Assembly (NCBI GenBank): GCA_022340485.1
Contig: JAJDNX010000010.1
Coordinates: 1-39,499 of the forward strand
DNA length: 39,499 nt
Reading direction: 5' to 3'
Source: Gammaproteobacteria bacterium
GTDB lineage: Bacteria > Pseudomonadota > Gammaproteobacteria > UBA9214
Position 1 is the first letter of the stretch. Every line of letters begins with the position of its first letter. Under the pieces are notes generated by a model. It was not told where the DNA came from. It saw nothing but the letters and a program-made list of their open reading frames with translations, and did not search any database. Position numbers and translations under genes: made by a program. Below are positions 27,122-36,459 of the stretch, in pieces.

Positions 27122-28609
27122 TCAGGCCGGGGCGCCCATGCGAACCGGTTCCAGCCGTAACTGACCCTGAGGGATACCCTGTCTTGTCAGGTAATTTTCC
27201 ACGGGCTCGAGTAGCGGTGCCGGCATACAGGCATAAAAATCCAGTCCTGACGCATTATGCAGGTCCGCCAAGATTCCTGGTAACAACGCCTCGACAGCGC
27301 TGCTGTCGGTTGCTTCCAGCGCGGTAAATCTGAAGTTGTCCAGTGCATCGTCCCAGGAACGACACAGGTTGCCAAGGTAGTGGCTGTTGCCCGGCGTGAT
27401 AATCCAGTAGAGGTAGATATTCTCTGCGGTATCCAGCGCCATGGCATGTTCGATCAGGCTCTTGATGGGGCCGAAGCCGCTGTTCACAGCAATGAATACC
27501 AGTGATCGAGGCGAGTCCTCGTTCAGGATGAAGTCTCCCTGTGGTCCCTCGATACAGAGGACGGTATTTGACTTCACATGGTTCTCCAGTGCCTCGATAA
27601 AAGGGCTACCGGGAGTCACGGGGATGTGAAATTGCAGGTTCATGTCGTCACAGGGACAGCTGGCAATGGAACAATCCTGCGGCGACTGGTTATCCAGTTG
27701 CAAGGACAGGTACTGGCCGGCAAGGAAACGCAGCCGGCAGGTACGGGGGGTCCTGGCATGCAGGATCAGCACCCGCTCATCGGGATGTTCTATCTTTTTC
27801 ACCCGGACTTCTATTTTCTGCCGCGGGATATCATAGGATCCGAACGCCTCTTCGGCCTCCAGTACGACATCGGTGACTGCCGTGTTGCAGCAGGCGAGGA
27901 TATAGCCCAGGCCTCTTTCCGTTTCCGACAGGACATAGTCATGTGCGGTAATCTTCTTCACCTGGCCGGAAACAACCTTGGCCTTGCACTTGCCGCAATT
28001 ACCGTTGCTGCAGCCGTAGTCGAGTGCCAGGCCACTGCGCAGGCCCGCTTCCAGGATGGAGTCGGAACCTTCGATCAAGAATTCGTGCCCGCTGGGCAGG
28101 ATGCGAACCTGGGCTGCCATAACGCGTAAGAATGCCTCCTTGGCAATGATCTCGGTGTCATCATCCGGCGCCAGGCGGGATTCCAGCGCCTCATTGAACC
28201 ATGCCTGTAGCTTACTAAATGCAGAGGCCTGCGTCTCTTCTGTATCCCGGGCAAGTTCCTCAATCTTCTGCTTCAGTTCATGGATCAGGGTGGCGTATCG
28301 TCGCGCCTCCTGGCGGGCCTGAGCAAGTTCCTGGCCCAGAACGAGGATACGTGCTGCCAGGGTATTGCTGTCAGGCACATCTTCCTCAGGGCGTATGATT
28401 TTATTTACCGCCCGTTCCATGATGTGTTCCACCCGCTCGAGCATGGTGCTGTCTTCTACCTTCGTCTGCGGATAGGCGTGCAGCAGGTCGGAAAGCAGCA
28501 GCTCTCCTTCAAAGGTCCGCAATTCTCCCTGTTGAATTTTGGTCTGCAAGGCGCCCCGTTTAACACCAACGAGGCGCGCAGCTCGCGAGAGTGTGATCAG
28601 GCGCGGCAT
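27122..28609 (-). CDS. HTH-like / coiled-coil / [2Fe-2S] ferredoxin / ferredoxin-reductase fusion protein
   Basis: 495 residues. Residues 1-50 (ITLSRAARLVGVKRGALQTK) look like a MerR/excisionase-type winged helix. Residues about 85-145 form a probable coiled coil rich in Glu/Gln/Arg. A plant-type [2Fe-2S] domain spans about 165-258, with ligands C200, C205, C208 and C240. Residues about 263-495 are an FAD/NAD(P) reductase module. Its flavin motif is altered: where RxYSxxS is usual this has QDCSIAS, so the Arg and Tyr are missing. The nucleotide-side NSGFGPIKSL is close to the family GTGxxP. No signal peptide; cytoplasmic. The ATG has a good AAGGAG site. Function unknown; a redox-responsive regulator or an electron-transfer protein tethered by the coil are both possible. 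Confidence 0.8.
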   Translation of the reverse strand: MPRLITLSRAARLVGVKRGALQTKIQQGELRTFEGELLLSDLLHAYPQTKVEDSTMLERVEHIMERAVNKIIRPEEDVPDSNTLAARILVLGQELAQARQEARRYATLIHELKQKIEELARDTEETQASAFSKLQAWFNEALESRLAPDDDTEIIAKEAFLRVMAAQVRILPSGHEFLIEGSDSILEAGLRSGLALDYGCSNGNCGKCKAKVVSGQVKKITAHDYVLSETERGLGYILACCNTAVTDVVLEAEEAFGSYDIPRQKIEVRVKKIEHPDERVLILHARTPRTCRLRFLAGQYLSLQLDNQSPQDCSIASCPCDDMNLQFHIPVTPGSPFIEALENHVKSNTVLCIEGPQGDFILNEDSPRSLVFIAVNSGFGPIKSLIEHAMALDTAENIYLYWIITPGNSHYLGNLCRSWDDALDNFRFTALEATDSSAVEALLPGILADLHNASGLDFYACMPAPLLEPVENYLTRQGIPQGQLRLEPVRMGAPA

Positions 28610-28713
28610 GATGACTCCTTTGAAGTTGCTGACAGTGTGGCGGTTAATCTAGCATAACTCTTGCTGAATGGCCGCTGGGCTATACTGCCTTCCTGACCAA
28701 CACAGGACAAATC

Positions 28714-29220
28714 ATGATAGAAGTTGTTTGTGCGGATATCACGACACTCGAGGTGGACGCCATTGTCAATGCGGCCAACACCACGCTACTGGGCGGCGGT
28801 GGCGTGGACGGTGCCATTCACGCGGCCGCTGGCCCGGTGCTGCAGGATTACTGCCGCACACTGAATGGTTGTCGAACCGGTGAAGCAAAACTTACCCCGG
28901 GATTTGATCTGCCGGCACGCCACATCATTCACACCGTCGGCCCCGTGTGGAAAGGCGGAGGCCATTATGAGAAGTCGTTGCTAACGGCATGTTATAAAAA
29001 CAGTTTTGAAGTGGCTCTGCGGAACGGTGTGCGTACCATCGCCTTTCCGGCGATCAGTACCGGCGTGTACGGTTATCCGAAACAGCAGGCGACCGAGGTC
29101 GCCCTGTCCGTCATGCTGGATTATGAAGACCGCTTCGCGCGGATCATCGCGTGCTGTTTCAACGACCGTGACGCTGAGTTGTACCGCTCCGCATTGCTGG
29201 CCGTGCGATCCCGGCAATGA
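28714..29220 (+). CDS. Macrodomain protein, ADP-ribose binding (YmdB/MacroD type)
   Basis: A 168-residue single macrodomain. Signatures: the catalytic-loop block DAIVNAANTTLLGGGGVDGA with the conserved Asn, IHTVGPVW, and the phosphate loop FPAISTGVYGYP. These match the MacroD/YmdB class, which removes the acetyl group from O-acetyl-ADP-ribose and can hydrolyse mono-ADP-ribose from proteins. It is a single gene, divergent from the ferredoxin-reductase fusion (104 bp apart). The ATG at 28714 follows AGGACA. Substrate here is not known. Confidence 0.92.
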   Translation: MIEVVCADITTLEVDAIVNAANTTLLGGGGVDGAIHAAAGPVLQDYCRTLNGCRTGEAKLTPGFDLPARHIIHTVGPVWKGGGHYEKSLLTACYKNSFEVALRNGVRTIAFPAISTGVYGYPKQQATEVALSVMLDYEDRFARIIACCFNDRDAELYRSALLAVRSRQ

Positions 29221-29255
29221 ATTCGGTGTTGAGTTGCGCAGGCGCGAATTCCCTG

Positions 29256-29474
29256 TCAGGTGCAACTCACCGGCTTGCCATCGTTGAGCCAGGCAGCCCA
29301 CTGCGCGTGGATGGAGATATCCACTCCAGCACCAATGGCCTGTGACTGCAGGTAGGTCTGCAGATCATGTAGCAACGCCGAATCCATCAGCTCAAGGTCC
29401 TGTTGCAGCTGGCTGTGCAGGGTGCGGTAGATACGTTTCAGGTCGGCCATCTCATATTGATCGATCGCTTTCAC
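29256..29474 (-). CDS. Small conserved hypothetical protein downstream of an M23 peptidase
   Basis: 72 residues from a GTG at 29474 that overlaps the peptidase TGA by four bases (GTGA); a second start at the Met in YEMADLKRIYRTL (29453) is possible. It is mainly helical and probably soluble: MADLKRIYRTLHSQLQQDLE is amphipathic, and the end is HAQWAAWLNDGKP. No known domain is recognized. The four-base overlap argues that it is a real, translationally coupled gene in the xseA-peptidase run. Confidence 0.65.
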   Translation of the reverse strand: MKAIDQYEMADLKRIYRTLHSQLQQDLELMDSALLHDLQTYLQSQAIGAGVDISIHAQWAAWLNDGKPVSCT

Positions 29475-30325
29475 GGGGTATTCGCTCCTGTCAGTGTGGC
29501 GGAAGGAGACTCTTCAGAGAGTAACAACAGCGGATCGACGCGTGCATCATTCAGGCTGACGCCCCAGTGCAAATGCGGGCCGGTGACACGGCCGGTCATG
29601 CCGACCGCACCGAGGACCTCGCCGCTGTCGACGGTCTGTCCGGGGGTGACATCGATCCTGCTCATGTGACAGTACATGGTGATCAGCCCCTGGCCGTGGT
29701 CGAGCAGTACCGTATTGCCATTAAAAAAGAACTCCCCGGTGTCGAGCACGGTGCCGGGAGCCGGCGCATGAATCGGGGTGCCTTCCGGTGCAGCAATATC
29801 CAGCCCGGTATGGGGATTGCGTGGCTGTTCGTTGAAAAAACGTCGTAGCCCGAACGGGCTGCTGGTGGGTCCTTCCACCGGCTTCTTGAGACTGACGACG
29901 ACATCCTCCTTTGCTGACCAGTGTCGCAAGGCCGACTTGATCCGTTGTGCCTCGCGCGTGATGCGTTCCATGTCCCGCTTCTCAGGATTTACCTTGCGTT
30001 TGTCCTCGATGGTGATGTGCTGTTCTTCATAGGCCTTGTCCGCTACCTGGAAACCAAGACTGCGCGTCTTTCCCTGTTGGCTGCTTACCTTCAGGTAGTG
30101 CTTGCCGGGCTTTGTAGCCAGTGGCAAGCCGATGATTGCTGTGTAGTCACCGTTGATACGGGTCACCAGTACCTTGCGATCGCCATAGCGAGCTGTGGCA
30201 GGGTCGACCTCATCGGGCAGGGTGATGACGGCGATCCCTCCCGGTACCGGGGTGCTGTCGAGAGCCAGTGCATGGCTTGTGGTAGAGAGCAGCGCCAGAA
30301 AATATAAGGCAATCACACGTAGCAT
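29471..30325 (-). CDS. M23 family (LytM-type) peptidase
   Basis: 284 residues from the ATG at 30325, which gives a clean signal peptide (LRVIALYFLALLSTTSHALA); the 38 codons of open frame upstream have no signal character and run into xseA. An N-terminal Ig-like domain (about 22-115) and a short charged helical linker precede the LytM domain. Zinc ligands are visible as HTGLDIA (His, Asp) and GPHLHWGV (HxH), with the additional His in MYCHMSRID, so it should be an active metalloendopeptidase on peptidoglycan cross-links, unlike EnvC/NlpD. It lies 46 bp after xseA. Confidence 0.9.
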   Translation of the reverse strand: MLRVIALYFLALLSTTSHALALDSTPVPGGIAVITLPDEVDPATARYGDRKVLVTRINGDYTAIIGLPLATKPGKHYLKVSSQQGKTRSLGFQVADKAYEEQHITIEDKRKVNPEKRDMERITREAQRIKSALRHWSAKEDVVVSLKKPVEGPTSSPFGLRRFFNEQPRNPHTGLDIAAPEGTPIHAPAPGTVLDTGEFFFNGNTVLLDHGQGLITMYCHMSRIDVTPGQTVDSGEVLGAVGMTGRVTGPHLHWGVSLNDARVDPLLLLSEESPSATLTGANTP

Positions 30326-30371
30326 AGTTTTGTCCCATAACTGGTTAACGGAAAGATACATTGAGCCTGTG

Positions 30372-31742
30372 TTACTCAATAATTTTATCAACGGTACACA
30401 GCAACTGACCCTGTGCAAGCCTTGTGGACAGTTGTTCACCCGGGGTTACGCTGCTCGACTTGTGTATCACGCGCTTGTCAGATGGTCGTGTCACAATCGC
30501 ATAGCCGCGTTCCAGGGTGGCAAGCGGGCTGAGGGTATCCAGTGACTTGCAGGCCACGGCCAGCTGACGCCGCCGGTTTTGTAACCGCGTATCGATGCTG
30601 CTGCGCATGCGTTGTGTCAGATTTTGTAACAGCAGCTCACTGCGGCTGATCCGATAGCCGGGTGCGGTTTGCTTCAGGGCCGCAGTTGTCGCGTCGAGAG
30701 ATGAACGCAACTTGTTGAAATAGGCTTGAATAACCAGCCTTGAGCGTTGCTCCAGTTCGTCAAGCCGCTGTGCCTGCTGACGCAGGTACTGGCCGGGATG
30801 GCGGAACTGCAGGCGCTGCTTACACCAGTCCAGTCGCTGACGGGCATCATTCAGCTGCTGTTGCATCCGTCGTGTACTGCGAAGCTGCAGGGCATGGAGC
30901 TGTGTCCGCCATTCGGATTGCTCAGGGCTCACCAGTTCGGCAGCGGCGGACGGTGTCGCTGCACGATGGTCGGCAACAAAGTCTGCGATGGTAAAGTCCA
31001 CTTCATGGCCAATGGCGCTGACCACCGGCACACTGCATTCATGCAGTGCCCGGGCCACGACCTCTTCGTTGAATGCCCACAGGTCTTCCAGCGAACCGCC
31101 ACCGCGGGTGAGAATGAGAACGTCACATTCCTTGCGCCGGCAGGCGGTGGTGATCATGGCGGCAATTTCCCTGCCGGCGTCCTTGCCCTGTACCGGTACC
31201 GGATAGATCAGTACCGGGATCGCCGGGAATCGTCTTTTCAGTACACTGAGGACGTCACGAATGGCCGCGCCGCTGGGTGAAGTGATCACACCGATGCGCT
31301 TTGGAAATGGCGGTAATGATCGTTTGCCCTCGGCCGCAAACAGGCCTTCCTGTTCCAGTTTCCGCTTCAGTGCATCAAAGGCGCGTTGCAGTACCCCGTC
31401 GCCGGCTTCCTGCATGGATTCCGCTATCAGTTGGTAATCACCGCGTGGTTCGTAGAGGCTGACCTTGGCGCGCACCAGCACCTGCATACCTTCCTCGGGT
31501 TTGAATCGCAGCAGCTGGTTGCGGTTGCGGAACATGGCACCGCGGATTTGTGCCTTGCTGTCCTTGAGCGTGAAGTACAGGTGACCGGAGGAGGGTCGGG
31601 CGATGTTGGATAATTCGCCTTCCAGCCAGATGCGGGCAAGTCCCGATTCCAGCAGTCTTCGCGCGGTTTGATTCAGCCGGGAGACGGTATAGACGTCCCG
31701 CTCCGGCGGTGGCATGGCAATATCCGGTGTTACTGTCGACAT
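30372..31742 (-). CDS. xseA: Exodeoxyribonuclease VII large subunit
   Basis: 456 residues from the ATG at 31742. The N-terminal OB fold ([37 protein letters not shown] in part) binds single-stranded DNA. The catalytic domain has [33 protein letters not shown] and [21 protein letters not shown] long coiled coil follows (about 270-390). With XseB (not in the window) it degrades single-stranded DNA to oligonucleotides. It is divergent from guaB, as in E. coli. Confidence 0.96.
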   Translation of the reverse strand: MSTVTPDIAMPPPERDVYTVSRLNQTARRLLESGLARIWLEGELSNIARPSSGHLYFTLKDSKAQIRGAMFRNRNQLLRFKPEEGMQVLVRAKVSLYEPRGDYQLIAESMQEAGDGVLQRAFDALKRKLEQEGLFAAEGKRSLPPFPKRIGVITSPSGAAIRDVLSVLKRRFPAIPVLIYPVPVQGKDAGREIAAMITTACRRKECDVLILTRGGGSLEDLWAFNEEVVARALHECSVPVVSAIGHEVDFTIADFVADHRAATPSAAAELVSPEQSEWRTQLHALQLRSTRRMQQQLNDARQRLDWCKQRLQFRHPGQYLRQQAQRLDELEQRSRLVIQAYFNKLRSSLDATTAALKQTAPGYRISRSELLLQNLTQRMRSSIDTRLQNRRRQLAVACKSLDTLSPLATLERGYAIVTRPSDKRVIHKSSSVTPGEQLSTRLAQGQLLCTVDKIIE

Positions 31743-31777
31743 GGGAGGCAAGGATACACGGAATCGACGGGTACTTG

Positions 31778-31806
31778 TTTACCGCAGTAGCGCCAGTCCC
31801 TATAAT
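31778..31806 (+). promoter_or_regulatory. Probable sigma-70 promoter of guaB
   Basis: A -35 box TTTACC (31778-31783) is separated by 17 bp from a perfect -10 box TATAAT (31801-31806). The transcript would begin near 31813, about 29 bases before the guaB ATG. It sits in the 99-bp xseA/guaB divergent gap. Confidence 0.65.
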
Positions 31807-31841
31807 TGGCGGCCATTCTCAACCGGCGGAACCCGAAAATT

Positions 31842-33296
31842 ATGCGAATTTCGCAGGAAGCCCTTACTTTTGATGATGTCCTGCTGTTGCCGGCGCACTC
31901 CACTGTACTGCCGCGTGATGTCAGCCTGGTCAGCCAGCTGACCCGCGAGATCGAACTGAAGATTCCGCTGTTGTCCGCGGCCATGGATACCGTCACCGAA
32001 TCGCGACTGGCCATAACCCTTGCACAGGAGGGGGGTATTGGCATCGTCCACAAGAACCTGACGCCGGAACAGCAGGCAGACGAGGTCAGGCGGGTGAAAA
32101 AATTCGAGAGCGGTGTCATCAAGGACCCGATAACGGTTTCACCGTCTGCCAGTATCCGCGAGGTGATCGAGTTGACCCGCGTGAATGACATTTCCGGGGT
32201 GCCGGTGGTGGATGGCGATGACCTGGTCGGCATTGTCACCAGTCGTGACCGGCGTTTCGAAACCAATCTGGACCTGCCGGTGACCAGTGTGATGACGCCG
32301 AAAGACCGCCTGGTCACGGTTTCCGAAGGTGCCGGCAAGGACGAAGTCATCGCCTTGTTACACAAGCACCGCATCGAACGCGTCCTGGTGGTGAACGAGA
32401 ATTTCAAGTTGCGCGGCATGATCACGGTCAAGGATATACAAAAATCCAGGGACTTTCCGAATGCCTGCAAGGATGAATACGGACGTCTGCGCGTCGGTGC
32501 CGCGGTGGGCACCGGCGGCAATACCGAGCTGCGCATTGAGGCGCTGGTGCAGGCAGGTGTCGATGTCCTGATCGTGGATACCGCGCATGGCCATTCGCAG
32601 GGCGTGATTGACCGGGTACGCTGGGTAAAACAGCACTATCCCGATGTCCAGGTCATTGGCGGCAATATTGCAACGGCGGCTGCGGCACGGGCACTGGTAG
32701 AGGCCGGTGCGGACGCTGTGAAAGTCGGTATCGGTCCCGGTTCCATTTGTACCACCCGCATCATTGCCGGCATCGGTGTCCCGCAGATTACAGCGGTTGC
32801 CAACGTTGCCGCCGAACTGCGCAAGGACGGCATCCCCCTGATCGCCGATGGTGGCATACGTTACTCCGGTGACGTTGCCAAGGCACTGGCTGCGGGGGCT
32901 TTTTCGGTGATGATCGGCAGCATGCTGGCCGGTACCGAGGAAGCACCGGGCGAGGTTGAGCTCTACCAGGGACGCTCCTACAAGGCCTATCGCGGTATGG
33001 GTTCGCTGGGTGCAATGAAGGAGGGCTCCAGCGACCGATATTTCCAGGAAGGCGGTGAACAGGACAAGCTGGTACCCGAGGGAATCGAGGGGCGGGTACC
33101 GTACAAGGGCTCGATGATTGCCATACTGAACCAGTTGATGGGCGGATTGCGCTCCAGTATGGGCTATACCGGTTGCGCCAGCATTGCCGAGATGCGCACC
33201 AAGCCGGAATTTATTCGGGTCACCAGTGCCGGCGTGAAAGAAAGCCATGTACACGATGTCTCGATTACCAAGGAAGCACCGAACTACCGGGTGTAA
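31842..33296 (+). CDS. guaB: Inosine-5'-monophosphate dehydrogenase
   Basis: 484 residues from the ATG at 31842 ([20 protein letters not shown]). Two CBS domains (about 95-205, [20 protein letters not shown] and [15 protein letters not shown]) are inserted in the TIM barrel. The catalytic Cys is C303 in [12 protein letters not shown], and the flap shows [19 protein letters not shown]. It oxidizes IMP to XMP, the committed step of GMP synthesis. It is followed by guaA, the next enzyme, after 93 bp. Confidence 0.97.
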   Translation: MRISQEALTFDDVLLLPAHSTVLPRDVSLVSQLTREIELKIPLLSAAMDTVTESRLAITLAQEGGIGIVHKNLTPEQQADEVRRVKKFESGVIKDPITVSPSASIREVIELTRVNDISGVPVVDGDDLVGIVTSRDRRFETNLDLPVTSVMTPKDRLVTVSEGAGKDEVIALLHKHRIERVLVVNENFKLRGMITVKDIQKSRDFPNACKDEYGRLRVGAAVGTGGNTELRIEALVQAGVDVLIVDTAHGHSQGVIDRVRWVKQHYPDVQVIGGNIATAAAARALVEAGADAVKVGIGPGSICTTRIIAGIGVPQITAVANVAAELRKDGIPLIADGGIRYSGDVAKALAAGAFSVMIGSMLAGTEEAPGEVELYQGRSYKAYRGMGSLGAMKEGSSDRYFQEGGEQDKLVPEGIEGRVPYKGSMIAILNQLMGGLRSSMGYTGCASIAEMRTKPEFIRVTSAGVKESHVHDVSITKEAPNYRV

Positions 33297-33389
33297 CCAT
33301 TACTGTACCAGGGCATTCACTCTCCTTTATGCCCATGCTGCGGGTGCCCCGGGAGAGGGTGCAATAACAGAAGCCGCTCACTATCGACT

Positions 33390-34976
33390 GTGTCTACCAG
33401 CAACGACATCCATGCCCACCGGATCCTGATCCTGGATTTCGGTTCCCAGTATACGCAACTCATTGCGCGTCGCATTCGCGAGATTGGCGTGTACTGTGAA
33501 ATTCATCCCTATGATACGGATGTGGCTGAGATCAGTGCCTTTGCCCCCATGGGGATTATTCTCTCCGGTGGTCCGGAGACGGTGACCGGTGATGACGCAC
33601 CGCGGGCGCCACAGATTGTGTTTGAACTGGGCGTACCGCTGTTGGGAATCTGTTATGGCATGCAGACCATGGCGGCGCAACTGGGGGGCCGTGTTGAGAC
33701 CTCGACTCACCATGAGTACGGTTATGCGCAGGTTCGCGCACGTGGTCATTCACGGCTGCTGAGTGATATAGAAGACCATACCTCGACAGAGGGGTACGGA
33801 TTGCTGGATGTCTGGATGAGCCATGGTGACCGGGTGATCGAGTTGCCTGCAGGCTTCCGGGTAAGCGCCAGTACCGACAGCGCGCCGATTGCCGCCATGG
33901 CGAATGACGAGCGTGCCTGGTACGGCATCCAGTTTCATCCCGAGGTGACCCATACCCACCAGGGGGAACGCATCCTGCGGCGTTTTGTGATTGACCTGTG
34001 CGGCTGTGATGCCCTGTGGACGGCCGATCACATTGTCGACAGCAGTATCCGCGATATCCGCGCACAGGTCGGTGACGGCAAGGTGTTGCTGGGCCTCTCC
34101 GGTGGTGTTGATTCCTCCGTGGTGGCCGCGTTGTTGCACAAGGCGATTGGTGATCAGCTGTTGTGTGTCTTCGTCGATAACGGCCTGTTACGGCACCACG
34201 AAGGCGACCAGGTGATGGCGACCTTTGCCGAACACATGGGGGTGCGGGTTATCCGTGTCGATGCAGAGGCACGCTTTCTGCAGGCGCTCAAGGGTATTGA
34301 CGACCCGGAACAGAAGCGCAAGGTGATCGGCAACCTGTTTATCACTGTGTTCGAAGAGGAATCCGACAAACTCAGCGGGGAGGTCGAGTGGCTGGCCCAG
34401 GGTACCATCTACCCGGATGTCATTGAATCTGCCGGTGCCAGGACCGGCAAGGCGCACCTGATCAAGTCGCACCATAATGTCGGCGGACTGCCCGAGCACA
34501 TGCGCTTGCAATTATGTGAACCGCTGCGCGAACTGTTCAAGGACGAGGTGCGCAAGCTGGGCGTGGAACTCGGCCTGCCCTATGATATGGTCTATCGCCA
34601 CCCGTTTCCCGGTCCCGGGCTCGGTGTGCGTATTCTCGGCGAGGTCAGAAAGGAATACGCGGATACCCTGCGTCTCGCAGATCATATCTTTATAGAAGAA
34701 CTGCGCCGGCACAAACTCTATGACTCGGTGAGCCAGGCGTTCAGTGTCTTTCTGCCGGTGAAGTCGGTCGGCGTCACGGGAGATGGCCGGCGCTATTCAC
34801 ATGTGGTGGCACTGCGTGCCGTGGAAACCATCGATTTCATGACGGCCCGCTGGGCGCATCTCCCCTACGAGTTCCTGGACCTGGTGTCGCGGCGTATTAT
34901 CAATGAAGTCCCCGATATTTCCCGCGTTACCTACGACATTTCCGGCAAACCGCCCGCTACCATCGAGTGGGAGTGA
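33390..34976 (+). CDS. guaA: GMP synthase (glutamine-hydrolysing)
   Basis: 528 residues from a GTG at 33390. An N-terminal class I glutamine amidotransferase has the nucleophile C88 in [12 protein letters not shown] and the FHPEVTHT histidine. An ATP-pyrophosphatase domain with the P-loop [16 protein letters not shown] follows, then the dimerization domain with [13 protein letters not shown]. The C-terminus is [12 protein letters not shown]. It aminates XMP to GMP. The last four codons and stop lie within the duplicated sequence at 37986-38007, so the islet downstream probably inserted here and re-supplied the gene end; the protein is intact. Confidence 0.97.
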   Translation: MSTSNDIHAHRILILDFGSQYTQLIARRIREIGVYCEIHPYDTDVAEISAFAPMGIILSGGPETVTGDDAPRAPQIVFELGVPLLGICYGMQTMAAQLGGRVETSTHHEYGYAQVRARGHSRLLSDIEDHTSTEGYGLLDVWMSHGDRVIELPAGFRVSASTDSAPIAAMANDERAWYGIQFHPEVTHTHQGERILRRFVIDLCGCDALWTADHIVDSSIRDIRAQVGDGKVLLGLSGGVDSSVVAALLHKAIGDQLLCVFVDNGLLRHHEGDQVMATFAEHMGVRVIRVDAEARFLQALKGIDDPEQKRKVIGNLFITVFEEESDKLSGEVEWLAQGTIYPDVIESAGARTGKAHLIKSHHNVGGLPEHMRLQLCEPLRELFKDEVRKLGVELGLPYDMVYRHPFPGPGLGVRILGEVRKEYADTLRLADHIFIEELRRHKLYDSVSQAFSVFLPVKSVGVTGDGRRYSHVVALRAVETIDFMTARWAHLPYEFLDLVSRRIINEVPDISRVTYDISGKPPATIEWE

Positions 34977-35128
34977 CAGGAGTTAGTAACATATTGAAAT
35001 ATAATGACAAAAACAATTCAGTTAATAATATAATCTCATCATCAATGGTATTTTTCATGGTATTTATTGCGAGTAGCAAAGCAGATGACATCGATACCAT
35101 GAGAGGCGAACCGATGCGTTCATGGTAT
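34958..35128 (+). repeat. Putative attL: guaA 3' end plus arm-site region
   Basis: This 171-bp stretch recurs at 37986-38157 in the same orientation (about 80% identity by hand alignment). The 18-bp block ATCGAGTGGGAGTGACAG (34962-34979), covering the last guaA codons and stop, is identical. An AT-rich spacer follows, then octamers (A/C)ATGGTAT at 35044-35051 and 35056-35063, an inverted copy at 35094-35101, and a direct copy at 35121-35128. The layout suits an attachment site with a core and recombinase arm sites. That role is inference. Confidence 0.7.
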
Positions 35129-35167
35129 TAAGTGGGCGCTGTTTAGATGCCAGTTCTCGATTGTGGA

Positions 35168-35240
35168 TGGCGTTATTGCGGGCTGTAATCGCGCCATAAA
35201 TATCTATAATGTGGCGTGAATAAGTGCTACAATCACGCCA
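35168..35240 (+). promoter_or_regulatory. Two dyad operators flanking a -10 box upstream of fic
   Basis: Dyad 1 (35168-35196) has outer arms TGGCG/CGCCA and dyad 2 (35212-35240) has perfect 8-bp arms TGGCGTGA/TCACGCCA. Both span 29 bp and their centres are 44 bp apart. The four half-sites read TGGCGTTATT, TGGCGCGATT, TGGCGTGAAT and TGGCGTGATT on their own strands. A perfect TATAAT (35205-35210) sits between the dyads and dyad 2 ends on the first base of the fic ATG. This suits repression by a dimeric regulator, perhaps the C-terminal domain of Fic itself. Confidence 0.6.
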
Positions 35241-36385
35241 TGAGATGGATATGGCAACAATCCGATTGGCCCGATTTCCGCTACGACAAGCTTGCGCTCG
35301 AACACCGGGAACTTGAGTTTCGTCTGAACTCGGAGCGTCTGGCGGGCAGCTTTGATGCGCTACCAATAGCATCTCAAGAGGATGCCACAATCGACCTGAT
35401 GCTTTCCGAGGCCATCAAAACCAGCGCCATTGAGGGCGAGGATCTGGACCGTGAATCGGTCAGGTCATCGCTACTGTCTTTGATAACATCGGATACGTTA
35501 CCGGCCAACTCTGACCAGAAAGCTGCTGGGGCTGCTTCGTTGCTGGTGGACATTCGCAAGAACTGGCAAAAAGCCTTGACGCATGACCTGCTGGGTAAGT
35601 GGCAATCCATGGCTGTCCCGGAACAGCGTTACACGCCTATTTTGCGAGGCGCATACCGCAACGATCCTTCGCCAATGCAAATAGTGAGCGGGCCTTACGG
35701 ACGCGAAAAGGTTCACTATCAGGCCCCACCAGTGGCTCGGGTGCCTGATGAAATGGTGAAGCTTATCGAATGGTACAACCAAACCAGTCCCTTGAGCGGG
35801 GATAAGACAATACCCGGGATTGCCCGAGCAGGTATTGCTCATCTCTGGTTCGAGGTGATTCACCCCTTCGATGATGGTAATGGGCGAGTTGGCAGGGCGA
35901 TCGCTGACCATGCACTTTCGCAGTCGCTCGGCTATCCAACCACGGCTTGTCTTGCCACGGCAATAGAGGGGGATAAAAAATCCTATTACCTGCAGCTGGA
36001 GAAAGCCAGCTGCGGAAGCATGGATGTTAACGTTTGGCTGGATTATTTCGCTGATACAATCATCAAGGCACAGGAAATTGCCAGGGAAGAAGTGGACTTT
36101 GTACTGGCCAAGACACGTTTCTACGAAGCTTATAGCGATCAGCTGAATGAACGGCAGGCCAGGATGGTATCTCGGGTGTTCGCTGAAGGACGAAGAGGCT
36201 TTGAAGGCGGAATAACGACCAGAAAATATGAAGCCATCACCAAGTGCCCCAATCGAACAGCCAGCCGTGATCTTTCTGACCTGGTTGCCAAAGGTATAAT
36301 CATTCCGCTACCAGGTGGTGGTAGAACAACGCGATATGAGTTGACGATTGTTAGACCGGCTCAGTCTGGTCTGACGAGGAAATGA
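35240..36385 (+). CDS. Fic family protein with N-terminal DUF4172 domain
   Basis: 381 residues from the ATG at 35240, which opens MRWIWQQSDWPDFRYD as in DUF4172-Fic proteins; an ATG 24 bases upstream is inside the operator and less likely. The inhibitory helix motif TSAIEG (61-66, E65) precedes the Fic core HPFDDGNGRVGRA (H208), which has all residues needed for AMP transfer. So it should be an active AMPylase held in check by its own N-terminal helix (class II Fic). The C-terminal part (about 285-381, ITTRKYEAITKCPNRTASRD) looks like a winged helix. No strong Shine-Dalgarno is visible. It is upstream of a DUF6880-like gene. Confidence 0.92.
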   Translation: MRWIWQQSDWPDFRYDKLALEHRELEFRLNSERLAGSFDALPIASQEDATIDLMLSEAIKTSAIEGEDLDRESVRSSLLSLITSDTLPANSDQKAAGAASLLVDIRKNWQKALTHDLLGKWQSMAVPEQRYTPILRGAYRNDPSPMQIVSGPYGREKVHYQAPPVARVPDEMVKLIEWYNQTSPLSGDKTIPGIARAGIAHLWFEVIHPFDDGNGRVGRAIADHALSQSLGYPTTACLATAIEGDKKSYYLQLEKASCGSMDVNVWLDYFADTIIKAQEIAREEVDFVLAKTRFYEAYSDQLNERQARMVSRVFAEGRRGFEGGITTRKYEAITKCPNRTASRDLSDLVAKGIIIPLPGGGRTTRYELTIVRPAQSGLTRK

Positions 36386-36459
36386 TTCTCTTCGCTCTGG
36401 AGCGAGCGATCTTATCTGCACAAGCCTGTGAACGATTTAATGAATTTCCATTGTGTCCT

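Noticed and set aside
33314-33362. Hairpin-like inverted repeats between guaB and guaA (GGGCAT/ATGCCC, CTCTCC/GGAGAG)
   Set aside because: Arms are short or bulged, overlap each other, and no T-run follows; guaA must be transcribed through it. Not enough for a terminator or riboswitch call.
33556-34065. Minus-strand open frame of 169 codons inside guaA
   Set aside because: Antisense shadow of guaA, rich in Arg, Gly and Pro, without a start context.
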